A DNA stretch of 64,000 nucleotides, taken from Varroa destructor (lineage: Eukaryota; Arthropoda; Arachnida; Mesostigmata; Varroidae). The notes under the pieces were generated by a model that was not told the DNA's origin, made no database searches, and saw only the letters and a program-made list of their open reading frames with translations. Location of the stretch: contig NW_019211457.1 in the NCBI RefSeq assembly GCF_002443255.2, positions 44,477,119 through 44,541,118 on the forward strand. The letters are read 5' to 3'. The translations under genes and the position numbers were made by a program. Positions 12,107-25,154 of the stretch are shown in pieces. How positions within the stretch are numbered: the stretch's first letter is position 1; each line of letters begins with the position of its first letter.

Positions 12107-12880
12107 CATATGATAATGCCGATGCAGACGACAGTAATCAATTGTTAAAACATTCAAAGAATTATAATTAATTATAGCACTACTACTTGAATCATTTATT
12201 ATATGTAGTACGTAGCGTATACAATACTCATTAAGTGCGAACAATCGCGCATACCGTATTTTTCTCTCTACTGAAAATCGAACAGAGACGAACTTTTAAT
12301 TATATTATTATTAATGTTCGAGGCGAATTGTGACGCATTTTCTGATACAAAGGACGAGTATAAAGGGTAGTGACCAGACTTGCAACCCGGTTGAACTACC
12401 GCCTGGGCGTAGGATACGCCTACGTAATTTGCAGATGATCTACATAGGCGTGGCGTAAGGCTGACGGGAACGCAAAAAATGCATGCAAGAGGCCGTGTTT
12501 ACGGAAGGTGACGAGAGTGGTGCGGGGTCCCGCCGCATGCAACGAGATCTAGCGTAAGCTTTGAACGGTTTTCGAAGTTCATGAATGATTGACAATAAGT
12601 CAAACGAGGACCTACGCGGCATAGTTTTATGAGTGATTATTTGAGTCAGGGTACGGTCACACCGATTGACGTCGCAACGCTAAAAGGAACTAATTACCTC
12701 CATATCCTCCTATTGTTCATCAATGGTATTTGATAAAATACCTAAATCGACTTTAGACCTGTCCGTGACCGATTATTTGCAAAGTCACAATAAAACTGGA
12801 CGGTGCTTACGTATTATAGACTCAGTATAGAACCAAGCAATCAGTAGTCACAAATGTACAAAATCGTACACTAAACGACA

Positions 12881-12900
12881 GAAAGAAAGAAAGAAAGAAA
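12881..12900. repeat. (GAAA)5 microsatellite
   Basis: Five perfect copies of GAAA in an otherwise unremarkable AT-rich stretch. Confidence 0.9.
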
Positions 12901-15900
12901 ATTGACAAAATCATTGTTGTTATTCAATAGGTCTAATGATTGCGGCAGACGTAAGTTTACATGGAAATTCCCTAAAAGTACATAAGTTTTTCAGCAGTTA
13001 AAAAAAATATACTCAGTCATCAGGAAGGGTGGATGTGTGCAAATGATTTGATGTATTTATCTCGCTAGTTTTTTTTTCTCTGATTGTTGCTTGAGAATAA
13101 AACGAATGGATATATTAGAAACGAAGTGGATAGAAGTAGCACGATTGACAGGACACTTACGCAGGTGCACGAGATGATATTTACATCAGTGAGCGGCACC
13201 AACCAAAAAACATGGCTGTAACTAACTCGCTAATGGCGCGTCCTCGATGGTGTTTAAGTGACGTTAGAAATATACACCAATTAGATAAACGGTGCGCTGT
13301 AAATTATCAGGCTAACGACTGGATGAACGGGACGAAAGTGCGTGCGTTCGGGTAGGAGATCTAATCCTTGCAAATAACCCCTCAGTAATACGCTAGTAGA
13401 GATCATAGCGGATAATAATTACGATAACCCTAGGACAGGAGGATAAAATAGGACAAAGTATACCATACCATAACATCAGAGAAAAATAATCACCTGTTAA
13501 TTGTATGGTAACAGCAAAAGACTACGCGAGCAACTATAAGAGACAGTGCGTGCAGATGACTGAATAACTGATAATTGCAAAACCAATGATGAGAATCCAA
13601 CATATTCATTGGCTGGCTACGAAATTGACGAAAAGATGCATCAACCTTCTGCTGAATTCATCGTTGTGAGTGTTTACGCTACCAGGTGGCAACGGCTACG
13701 CTGAAAACTCCTGGTGAAAATAGTATAGGATAATCGTTACCGAGATTGCTACAGCTGTATAGCTATCTATCGTTACATATGGCTCCATCACCTGTATATT
13801 GGACCTGATATGAAGGAAAAAGGTTTTGAGATGCAAATGAAAAAACCGAATAATGGCAAATACATGAATAGTACAGTCATGGACACGTTCGACAGGTCGA
13901 CGTAGGCAAAGGTTGGGAGAATGGGGCACGCGGACAAGCAAAGTCTAATGAAGACGCGATCGACTGTCACAATGTGACGATCCGCCCACTGTAGGAACTA
14001 GCACGAGCTAGCTAAGCTAGCAAGGTCTCGCATTGCTCACCAATATGTGTCGTCGGCACCGTTTATGCTAATCCTATTGATGGCGAGACTACACAGAACT
14101 GAGTGGGAAAACGTAGACCATTTCCTATAGTAGACAATGCTAAATGAAGATCTGCGAATAAAGTTGGGATTTAAGTAGTAGTCGATATACAACGAGTAAG
14201 AAACACCCGGCGACGAAGGAATAATAAAGTAGTCATAATAATAAAAATTATAATAGTAACAATAGTTAGAAAAAATTAAATGGAAAGTTATTATAGTAGA
14301 CATGAAGTAATAACGATTATGAAAGAGGAAGAGGATTATGAGGAGAGAGATGATACTAATGATAAAACAAATTAATAGTAATCATGTAAAGCTAATAAGA
14401 ATAAATAAAATGTAGACGCTCCTTTCTCGATAACTCGTACACTCGATGTGATCTATAGTTACCTAAAAGGTAGGTGGTACCAATCTGTAACTTAACATTC
14501 ATTGGCTTTCGAGCTGACGAGTGCAGTGTTTATGTTATAATTTCACGGTTTTTTTGCAACAGTAGGGGCCAGATTGAAGCATGTCATGGTGAGAGAAGTA
14601 GGTCAACCATGTAAAATCTACTTATACGCCACTATGCGATACGTTGGTTTTTATCTTTATTAACTATGGTAGTTCATCAAGCTTAAGGGCTTTGTCACTT
14701 TTCGCTATCATATACAATGCGTAATTGGGTATTTCTTTGTAGATCCTTCAGATGACTCCAGAATTTATGAAACGTTTTGAGATGTTGGTTGAATATGGAA
14801 CGCTAAACGTTCTTTAAATGATCATGTCAGTTAGATCCTATAACATTTTCGTTCACTATATGTCAGATCATAGAAAAGCACGGCCAACATCATTACGAAT
14901 CAAGATTCTACTACCTGCTTAAGAATAGTTTCTTCAAAAAATATTCCATGGTTCAGTAATACTTAATAACTATAGCTAAGTGATTTTAAATGAGCGTAGC
15001 AAACTTTCCTTCACCTACCCTAAGATAACCTACGATATCGTCGTCATATATCATAGATTGAAAAGATCTAGATAATTGGTTATCTATTGATTACCAAAAT
15101 TTGCGTTTATTTCCTTTACCGTAATAGATTTGAAATGGTATTCACAGCGCCTACAGTATTGGTGTTCCAACGAACAGGCGAGCTGATAGGTCTAACACAG
15201 TCCTTCATTCTCCAGAACGTATATAACGACAGAGATTTGCAAACAGAAATAGAAGGCAACTAGTTTGGCAACACTGAAATGTTTTCCTATCAGACAAAAA
15301 ATATGAACGGTTAAAAGATCAACGTTTTAAGATATATGTACGCTAACCTTAGCACTAATGATAAGCATGTGAACGTACTGAAAGGGGTTAGGTTCTCTGA
15401 AAGTTAGTCTGGTGCACAACAGACCTTCACAGGATTTCCCAAGATGGTAGTCAATCACGTCTCCGCTATGCGCACGTTTCTGAGGTCGAATGATAAACTC
15501 TTCTACGCTGCTGTTGCTGCCTGCGTCACGACACCGGTCGCACATGATGGAAACCTCTGTGGGGTAAGAATACGAATAATAGTAGAAAAGTTTCATCGTT
15601 TTCGTAGTTTAATCCATACTTCCGTACACTTAGCCCTACAAATGTGTAATATCACCATCCATCATAGCTTTATTCAGGTGGAATAGTCTGGAAAATACTG
15701 AGCAGAGCTCCTCTGCCGCTGGTCATATAATGCTGTTATATAATATCGTAGAAGTCTGCTATTCCGTCAAAATGACTCAGGAGTGCAGAAAATGTTACCA
15801 AATTAAAGAGCGCCCAGCAGAAAGAACCTTCATATTTTTATATGCGTTTATAAAATAAACAATATAAATGAAAATATAATATAAACAAATCGATGGAAAT

Positions 15901-16179
15901 TTTATATAAAGGTAATTTTTAGTTTTTCACATTTATGGTCTAGATCAGGGGAGAAACATTTAGATACTTTGAATTTCATTTTAGTGCGTTGAAACTGCAC
16001 ACCAGTCACACGCAGTTCACTAAACAGCAGCGCATTACCGTAAATATTGATTCTTGATTAATTATTCAGTCAAAAAAAACGCTAATTACCTTCTATACTT
16101 CGTACCGATTGTGAGTCTAGGATCACCAATCAAATCGTGTTTTATCAATTGTCGGCCAGTTTTACCTTGTATTTACTAC

Positions 16180-16222
16180 AGGTTTATTATCTAGTGGCTA
16201 AAAGCCACTAGATATTAAACCT
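16180..16222. repeat. hairpin: 20-base inverted repeat with 3-base loop
   Basis: Left arm 16180-16199 and right arm 16203-16222 are reverse complements with a single mismatch, separated by aaa. The inner 12 bases (tatctagtggct) pair perfectly. It could be a foldback element relic or a transcribed hairpin; no coding context is seen. Confidence 0.8.
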
Positions 16223-19200
16223 TTCGTCAGAAGAACTAATGAAACTATTGCGCTATCCTCTATAGTTAGATGGTAGCTTTAGGTCCTCGAAGTAACGTTT
16301 ATCTTCGGGGCTGCCAACATGGCCATCTGTCACTCGCTATGGTGTGGTCGCATTAGTCTGGCAAAAGGACCCGCCTGAACAACGTGAGATCTCCATGTTG
16401 GACACGATGAGCCTAGAGTCGTAATGTTGTCCTACTAGAGTAGGCTAATGTCATAGGCAACCGACGACATGGCGGTAACTGCACAAAAATAAATTCACAG
16501 CGAAAGTAAAAGGTCCAGTTAACGCAGCCAGAGAGTCCGACGGCAGACATCCGCAGTATTTCTTTCCCTCCAGTTAAGACATGGGTCCGAGAAAGGAAAG
16601 CAGGACATTATTGGTATAATAAATGCAAGTTTATGGCCCATTGCACTGATGCGAGCAACATGACACCCAGACTTAGGATACTTTTGAGAAGATCCACGTA
16701 TTTGGTTAATGTATAATGTACGCAAGATACGTCGAAGACTTTTGAATCAGCTGTAGGTTCTCAGGAAGATATAAAATATTTACGTTTTTATAATTTTGAC
16801 CAATTTGAACATATAATCTAGATAGAAAGAGCATATGGTTTTCTTCCTTTTTAGGGCCAATAATATGCTGTTATTCACTACTCGTGTTAGTGGTCAATAT
16901 GATGCTCTTTATGACAGCGGCTTTTACCAGGTTGACTGACTTGGACTTGATATGGCTTTTCCACAAGTAGTACGAGATAGGGTGTTTGTTACCCACTAAC
17001 ACTCTTATGAAACCAGGTGTATCTTCTACTGTAAAAACATCAGTTTAGGGTAATCAATTCTTAAAAACTATATCTGTACAGTCGTGCTGTAATTACCAAA
17101 TTGCCATGTGTAATACGCCTATTGGCTGCCCAAGTCGCACTAACGGTCATGTTTTGACACAGAGGAGAAATCGGTGGAACTTGCTGATAAAGCGTACTTT
17201 CACACGGGACCAATATCCAATATAGAATCAGTAAGTCGGTTCAAATAAAAAAATAAAGACACAGTGTGTGGTACACAGGCGGCTGCTAGACCCCAAGTAG
17301 TTAGTTAAGGAACAATCTCGTGTCTCATTATAGCTGCCACTTTTTCCTCCATGCCCTTTCAGGGGGCTGACTCGTCAGCCGAAACGGCGCCGACGTAAAT
17401 AATGTCCCGTCAGGGCGAAGATAAGTTTAATGTCCGTTGCGACATCCGTCGAAGGGCCTGCTCAAAACAGGGCATTTTTTTTGGCCTACGAAAATAGTGT
17501 CCATGATGTTTGCCCCGTCATACGCTACCAAGGCAATATATAACGCTACATAAAACTGCTTACAGCAATTCTAGGGAAGGCCAATCTGGCAAATGTATTT
17601 TGTGCTACAATGAACTGCCTGTTAGAGTCGTCGAAGGGTTTCTACGGCCTATTTTTGGACATTAGCTGTATAGTGGTAGAGCAAATTGGTAATTTGCCTC
17701 ACCACTAAACATAGATCGGTGTTTAATTTCGTGAAACAAACCTGGAGCGACCCCGTAAATATCTAGAATTAACAAATGAATGTGTTTTGCTTACCAAGCG
17801 ACGATATGTTAGCAACGCGAAGGGGAGCTGTTTATTGTGAAGCTAGAAAGTAATTTCTCATTGGATGCCGTAGACACGCCACCGTCTAATACGTTTGTTG
17901 ACAACTTCTTCTTACTTTCCATCGTTCATAATTGCAACACAAACTCATAGATTCAACTAGAGTCCTCCTGAATGCTGGTTTAGTTTACTGAGTAGAAAAA
18001 TTTCAATTTAGTGTCAAAATCGCGTAGAAATAGCTATACCACTTATGTATATTTGCTATATATATAGAGGTTGTAGTGATCTCTGACGTTGTTCTAGGAA
18101 CTCATAGGGATGAGGAAAGTTTAGTTATTGGATTGTACAGAAAAAGAGACATATGAAACTGCTGTGCAGATCCATTCGAATACAGATAAATAAACAGAGG
18201 GGTGTTGTGCGGTCTGGGGGAGGTCTCGGACAAAGAAAGTTTTGACTTTTTTTCCATATAATCTACCAGATATTCTTTCGTAATGTCGACTAGCTGCTAC
18301 ACAGACATTTACGATATAACAGTGTGCGCTTGTGGACATAACCACGCGGAATAATAGTGTCAAATAGTTGTGATTGCTATGCCCGCGGAAGTTTTTATAA
18401 TTAGTCAATTATAATCACAATTATATTAGGCGGCTCGTGGACGCTGTTGCGCCAGATGATATCGTCGTTCACCGAAGATATCCATGGCTAATACACGTAC
18501 CAAATAGAAGAACAGATTTCCTCTCTTCGCGAAAGGATCATCGCAGACGTGTGTCTAACGTGTTTCGCTCGGCTGTGCAGGAACTCCTTCCCCTTTAAAA
18601 TGACATAGTGTAGATAAAAATAACCTTTTATGCCAACGTAGATTGCACAGATTTACGGTCTTTAGTGAAGACGTACGTTATATACGGCGGTTGGATTTGT
18701 GACCAAATAACAATCAGCCGCACAAACGAAGTGATTCCGTGCGTACTACGATTAGAGGGGCATTTCGGTGATCGACGCAGTCAAATTAGAACATGTGTGC
18801 AATATTCAGATGTCGTGAATGCGTTACTGAAATGATGGAATTGTTCAGTACCGTATTGATATAGAATAGCTCTTCGACGGCAGGCTGTGTTGCATTTGTT
18901 GCAAACCTGTTAACCTATTACTAGGACAGAACGTAGCTAAGTTAATCGTCTATTCCTCATAAAATTAGGCCGCGTCCTTTTAGATGGTAACTTATTTTAC
19001 CAACACTAGTAATCGTAATCATGTACGGCGTCGGGGGCAAAGTTATGCAAACTTTAGGCTAATAGATGGTCGTAGGTAAGAGACAAAAGGGAGTAAGTCG
19101 ATTTCTAACCTATATGCTGCTGGATACTAGACGCACGTAACCAGACAGCTACTCAGGTACCGGCTTGAATCTTGTTATCAACTTGTTATGGACGAAATAA

Positions 19201-22200
19201 AAGTGCCATTGTATTGTCTATCTCGATTATAAGTTCAATGAGTATTAGAAGACATGAGCATATAGATTCGTTGCTCAATTTTTCCGGCAGAAGTTGCCCT
19301 ACCGAATATTGCTTGTTAACTGAAAGCGTTTGTAAAATGATCCGACGCCAGTCTGTTAAACTGGTCGCATGGGCGGGGCAACGTTTCATAGGGATATTCT
19401 AACGGAGCTGGGATTTTCACACAATAATAATAACAATACACAAAACACTTATACACATGGTTGATTTTTTTAAGAACGGTAAAAATCTAAATAAAACAAG
19501 TTGTTTTAAAATTATAATTTAATCTAGTACCGTGAAAAAAGAAACACAAAGAGTTTTTTGTAGCCTACCAGCGAGAAGGCTCTGTTCTTGAGCCCACTCA
19601 GTCTGCTTATAAAAACAATACTAAAGTAGTTAAATATAGCATCAAGTGTTTTAAGCTGCTTGTGTACCTGTGTTTTTGTCTTTAACGATGTTGAGATAAA
19701 ACAAAATACAACAGAGCGTTTTTTCACAGTTGTCGGTAGCTATTGATAGAACGTTTATATTTCGCGTGTGGAAAAGGTCGAAATGACGATTTGTATGGCT
19801 GTGCCACGAACAGTAGCGGCGGAAGGTCTGTAGAGTGTACGGAAGATGGTGTTAACGTTTCTTTTGCGTGTAAAAAAAAAAAGCTTTTAGTGGGTCAATA
19901 ACTTAAGTAGGGGTAAACAGAAGAGCCATTTTGCGGATAGGTATGGCTTTGTGAGAATCACCAGCCAAACATTGGAATTGTGAGTAGATCTTAGATTTAA
20001 ACCAGGCATTGCGTCGCGTGTTTAAAGGCGCTAAAAAATAGCGGAGAGATCAGGGTTCCAAGCTGGTTTTAGTTCAGCTACTTTTGATGAGAAAATTTAA
20101 AACATAAATACACCGTTAAGAATGGACATCGATAAGAATGTATTCAAAATGGGTAGTGGCTTGTCCAGAACATGGAGCGAACTCTGAAATACGGTACTGT
20201 GCATGAGAGTCCAACGTGTTAGAATGGGCGTATTTTTATCCACAAATAGATATAGTTTCGTATTAGAAAACCCATTGTAACGTTGATTTTACTCTGTGGC
20301 GAACTAAATATAGTTCGAATCTGTTTGAGCATGCCTCGTTTTGGACGACTGAGTTACCGATAATAATGATTTGAGTCTTAGTCAGTGAAGGTAGATACGT
20401 TCAAATTTAGGAATATAAAATTTCAACAGTGTGTAAACAGGAATAGATCGTCCAGTGACAAGATCAATTAGATAACGTAAGAACGCTAGCGGTTCAAAGT
20501 ATCCAGATATACACCACTAGGAAACTTCGCTCTTTTAGCTACATGAGTTCTAGCATACACACTTAGGATTGCACATTTAGAAAGAAAAGTTTAATTGAAT
20601 TTTTTTGCAGAAAAATTAAAGACTGGCTGAGAATCGGATTTGCTTGGGTACGACATGTTGTTTCTTCATGGTATCATGCAGTCCAATATTAACTACTGAA
20701 AGTGACTCATGTATAACCGAGAAAAGCCGACCGATCGCGCTTTCGTATATCGCTGCTTAAACGAACACGGAACGCAGCTAGACATTAAAACTGGTTGCAA
20801 TACCCTACGAGAAACCAAGACATAATGGCCGGGGCTGGCGGAGGTTGTTTTGATATTGATCAAAGCCTCATTGTAAACCCGAGGTATTCTATTGTGTTCC
20901 ACATGCAGTCAAGGACGCTGCGATGATATTCATCAGCTTACTTTGACAAACTGTTTCAAGGTATGTGATTCTGAGAAATCCTTAGCCCAGAAACAAGGCT
21001 GTTTCTGGCCGTTCACACACATGAATACCCATTGTTTCAGCGGGTCCATTAAAACGCTATAGATCTGATTTGCATGATGCCGGTTTATTAAAGTCTAGCA
21101 GAAATGCAGACAAGCCATAGATATCATTTTGTCATTTTTTGTATAAATTTTTCTACGAAAAACATCTATTAGCAGGGTCAGCCAGCTATTAACTGTCACC
21201 CTCTATTATTTTTCTACTGAATAAAACTAGGGAGCAGTAACTACCCACAGAACTACGATAGAGCTTCTCGACAACATGATCTGTGATTGAATTAATAACA
21301 CACGGCTGTTAATATGATAAGCTTTAACCCAAATAAACAGAACTTACAAACAGCACTGCGAATTACACACCAGCTTGCTCTATACGCTACATTACGGGCT
21401 TTTGTTTACCATTAGCAGTAGTTACTAGCTAGTTTTTAATAACTAACTAATGGCGTCGCCTAAGCATTACGGAATATCTTTGCATTTTGTTAATTTTCAT
21501 ATTTCAATATATCCAACCATCTAACCCACCCATTCACGGTGAAACATCACTCTGATTATGTTGAATCGGCTCGATGAAGAGAGTATCCTGCCAGGATCTA
21601 AACAGGTCAAACCAATTGTTCACATGGGCCCTTCTATGGGGGCTTACTTTTGGTAAAGTGGTACTTCTCGTAGTCTAACTCGTCTATAACGATCTGGGTA
21701 CAATGATACAACTATCATCTATACAAGGTTCAATAATATCTCGTCGAACGTCCAGTAACTGCCAACGAATTTTATTGCTTAAATTGCTTCTAAAAATATT
21801 AGATCTGGCAGAAATCAAGGTAGTGTACACGAGTGACTGGTTGAGAGGTAAAGAGGCTTACTTCCTTCCATATTTGTTTTATGGTTCGCGATTCTAAAGG
21901 TATCTCTTATTTTCTTAGCACAGCCTACCCTGAGGGGGGATGGGGTGGAATTGATATGACAGACGTAACACAAATGTAGCTGTCTATCCTTGAAAAATCC
22001 GTATTTGATTGAATGTTTTCGTATAAAACCGAGAACAATCATGGACAACCTTCTATTCGACCTCGTTCAACTTCTGTAGGCACTGGGACTTTAATTCCGG
22101 AGAAACATATTCTGGCAACGAGGTGGCCTATTGTAAAAGATAATTCTGATTGGAAAAATATTTAACGACTATAAAAAGGTCTAAAGCGATTATTGAAAAT

Positions 22201-22898
22201 TTCATCATTTGCTTCACTTAAGATAGAATATCTTTTTGTGAAACTATAATGAAGATAAAAAATATGCCCAAAAAATAGCAAGAATCGAAAGTAATAAGTG
22301 ACTCGTCGTAAAGTTTGTCCACAGTCAGAAATCTTGAATACATATCACTGTTAAGGACATTTTTAGCTATTTGATCTCAACTCAGGTTGTGGCACTCAGG
22401 CTGCAGGATGGAATGCGCAATAAGCCTATTCCGGAGTATGGGATTGTTTACACTGCGATGGGTGTGTCAAAGTTAGGCGAGATAACACTCATAACATTCA
22501 TTTTTTATCATTCGTCTCTCAAGATCCATTGCTAAATGAGCTGATTGAGACGCCTACAATGCAGCCGTCTTCGATACCGTAGATCTAGAGAGTACGGCAA
22601 CACAACAAGATCTCTTAAGAGCGTACCAACTCAAAATTTTTACACAAGCTGAGATTAACTAGCCGAAACAACTAGAGATCAAGTATATTTAATATTGATT
22701 AAGAACAGACCGTCCAACGTCATGTTTATCGAGATAGAATTTTAAAGTTACATATATTTTACTATAATGATGAGTAGCTGAAACGACGATTCCATCGTTA
22801 GTAAATAAGTTAATAGCAAGTTAATGCATAAAGTGTGTTATCATTAACAACTATTACTATCAAAAACCAGCGGGTCCCGAATCTTTTCTGTGTGACCT

Positions 22899-22983
22899 TT
22901 TTTTTTTTTTGTTTTTTTCCGCTGACACGGTTCTTGTTCGCTGCATTTCGCGTTAGTCTCGCCTATACACAAAAAAAAAAAAA
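22899..22983. repeat. paired poly-T and poly-A tracts
   Basis: A run of about 13 T (interrupted once and followed by a second T run) at about 22899-22918 and a run of about 13 A at about 22971-22983 face each other across roughly 55 bases. They can pair as an imperfect inverted repeat. Retroposed poly-A tails in opposite orientation are one explanation. Confidence 0.6.
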
Positions 22984-23083
22984 CCAAACGAATCATAAGT
23001 GTCATACTATGTGACTTTTCGTCGAAAAGTCGCCGAGCATGGTGAGATTGAAGCATCACTTGGCAGATAGACACTGACCGTAA

Positions 23084-23111
23084 CCATTAACATGGTGATG
23101 CATGTTAATGG
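23084..23111. repeat. hairpin: 11-base perfect inverted repeat
   Basis: The arm ccattaacatg (23084-23094) and its exact reverse complement (23101-23111) are separated by gtgatg. Confidence 0.8.
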
Positions 23112-24157
23112 ACGCGTCTTCCGGGCATATCTTATCATTAGCAATACAAAATACCCCTAAGATGTCAGTTTCTCTACGTTTTCGATGATCGTAAAATTTG
23201 TCCCAGTCTAAATTTTCTTTCTGCTTTAAAGGACAGTCCTTGATAATTAATAAGTCGAAAAAAAAAGTACCTACTCTTGTTCAAGTTACCAATCTAAGTC
23301 TTTGTTAGCAAATATCTGTGAACAAGATTCTGTTGCAGTGAGCGCACGAAATCAGGCCTCGTCCTGTTATGGTGGCTACGATCACAGAGTTATCGTTGTC
23401 TCGATTCGTATATGCACTGTAGGCAGTCTGTGATAGTAATTTGATGCGATTACGCATCCGATAGTGACTCTGTAGCAGAATGGCGCTTAGTCCAGTCAAT
23501 GCCCAGTCCAACGTCAACAAAATCCATGGTACTATTGATGCAGCCAGAATTATGGTACAGCCAGCTGGAAAAAAAACCTTCTCTGATTCGCCGACCCACT
23601 GACCGCCCGGGCTGGGCGTCTGTCTCCCATCCTTCTCCTTGGATCTTCTTAGATTCGGTACTGCTACTTCACAATATAGCAGTAGTCTTGTGCAGCCACA
23701 GCTGGCGGTTAACGATTCCGTTACGTTTCACGCAGCGTCGCCAGCATCATACCATCGGCGCCACTCAAGACCCACAAGTGCGATGTTTTTTGCGCTATCG
23801 TTGTGAGTTTGCGGCTAACGCATATGCACGTAAACGATTGTGGCGTCTTTTGACGTCGCGCAGACGGTCTCCGTTTCCGGTACCAGCTATTGCGAATGTT
23901 GTTCGCGACCATACCGTTAACTTGCTACTCGCAAGCGGCGGCGAACGACTTGCCAATAGACGCAACGGCGTATTGGCCAAGGTAGTGAGTAAACAGTAGG
24001 CAAATAAATGTCGATAAGCAGATACCACTCGCTTTCATTGTAGCCTTCCCTCGCTGTCCCCCCGTCCGCGTCCGCATTCGCTATACGTGCAACAGCATAC
24101 CCTGTAGTGAAGCTCCGCACAGAACTGCTGGCTGGCATCAAGCGTTTTGACTGGATA

Positions 24158-24173
24158 GCAGCAGCAGCAGCAG
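24158..24173. repeat. (GCA)n triplet tract
   Basis: Five consecutive GCA/CAG triplets in the GC-rich island. Confidence 0.9.
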
Positions 24174-24274
24174 AAGGAGTAGCTCTTGGTTGAACGTTTT
24201 CGATAGCAAAATTAGCAACGAACGCGTTAGCAACACGCGTTACTATCACGGGCTTCGGCAGCAACGAAGTAACG

Positions 24275-24297
24275 CGGCGGCAGCAGCAGCAGCAGCT
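24275..24297. repeat. (CGG)(CAG)n triplet tract
   Basis: GCGGCGG runs into five CAG triplets, inside the same GC-rich island. Confidence 0.9.
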
Positions 24298-24560
24298 CAG
24301 CGTAGACGATTGCCTGCAACAGACTGGGCCGACCTTCGTGGGTCTTTGGTACAGAAACGGCATCAGTTGACGTAGCAGCGAAAACAGCGGCGGTATCGGC
24401 AGTATTGGCGACACCGACCCTGTGCTTCAACTCCCGACCGAGGGCGAGAAGGCTCGTGAGGAACGAGCTCCTGCGGCCAACTGGCACGTGTAAGAAGGAG
24501 AAAAAGAGTCAACAAAGTTGGTGAGCACCGTGTGGCCGGCGAGCTGTGTGCCCGTCTGCT

Positions 24561-24579
24561 TGTCTGTCTGTCTGTCTGT
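24561..24579. repeat. (TGTC)n microsatellite
   Basis: Near-perfect tandem TGTC/TCTG tetranucleotides, close upstream of the candidate transcription start. Confidence 0.9.
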
Positions 24580-24706
24580 TCAGCTAGCGACGGAACGACG
24601 ACAGGCTAAGTTTCTATTTCAGCTGGTTTCAGTGCGGACCTGTAACTGACTGGCTGGATAGTTCCGTAAATGTCTGTTGGTCGACGTATAGCTGCCTTCT
24701 TTGCTT

Positions 24707-24721
24707 CTGCTGCTGCTGCTG
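24707..24721. repeat. (CTG)n triplet tract
   Basis: Consecutive CTG triplets followed by a degenerate copy, opposite in orientation to the CAG tracts 400-550 bases upstream. Confidence 0.9.
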
Positions 24722-25094
24722 CGGCTGTTACTATCGCTAGTTCCTGACTCTGCTTCTCACAACGATACCAAAAAAAGAAAGACAAGTGTCTAAGCTTTGC
24801 CTAGCTCCGCTTCGTTCAAATTTGGCTGCCTCATTCAATCGGTGATTGTGTTACAAGTGCTTGTGCTACGGAGACCGCTGAACGATTTCGAGGTCACTCG
24901 CGTGAAGTTCAACAGTGCGATATAATACCTCGTCGAAGTACTGTGTATTGCGGATTCAGTCCGGTGTAATACAACGTTAGCAGGTATCTTGAAGTAGTTT
25001 TTTTGTGCTGGTCGTCTCTGGATATCGTTCGATCAACGAGGACATTGCATCGTTAAGCGTAAATCACGAATAAGCGGAAAAAAACATTCGAAGG

Positions 25095-25154
25095 ATGTCA
25101 TCCACGGCTGTTGCGTCACCTCCAATTCAGGATGAGGTGCAGCTCGTTACTGAG
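25095..25154 (+). CDS. candidate first coding exon of an unidentified gene
   Basis: An ATG in acceptable context (cgaaggATGt) opens 20 codons, MSSTAVASPPIQDEVQLVTE, ending at a possible donor GAG|gtagcc in phase 0. The frame runs to a stop only 12 codons later if not spliced. It sits at the downstream edge of the GC-rich, triplet-rich island with a TCAGTC initiator about 140 bases upstream, as expected for an arthropod gene start. The peptide has no signal sequence and I do not recognise the family. The donor is not consensus beyond GT-A, and no continuing exon could be confirmed downstream. This is inference from context, not homology. Confidence 0.35.

Larger units (their letters stand above)
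4987..23080. other. AT-rich non-coding stretch, no gene recognised
   Basis: About 18 kb downstream of Zwilch without a recognisable coding region, tRNA or transposase. Open frames are short and overlap on both strands, as expected by chance at this composition. Content noted: a 36-codon ATG frame ending at a gtgagt donor (6134-6240), an (AT)n tract at 12.09 kb, a (GAAA)n tract at 12.88 kb and a hairpin at 16.18 kb. Confidence 0.5.
23500..24960 (+). promoter_or_regulatory. GC-richer, CAG/CTG-rich island upstream of a candidate gene start
   Basis: The base composition shifts here to clearly higher GC with many CpG, in contrast to both flanks. Triplet tracts (GCA)n at 24158-24173 and 24275-24297 and (CTG)n at 24707-24721 occur, plus a (TGTC)n tract at 24561-24579. 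Open frames of 160-170 codons exist on both strands but overlap each other and show no family resemblance. I read the island as promoter/5' leader. A TCAGTC arthropod-type initiator lies at 24956-24961, with tataat at 24921-24926, slightly too far upstream for a canonical TATA box. Confidence 0.4.

Noticed and set aside
23499..24414. Open frames of about 165 codons on both strands
   Set aside because: They overlap one another in opposite orientation within the CAG-rich island. The composition explains the openness, and I see no domain. Treated as promoter/leader.
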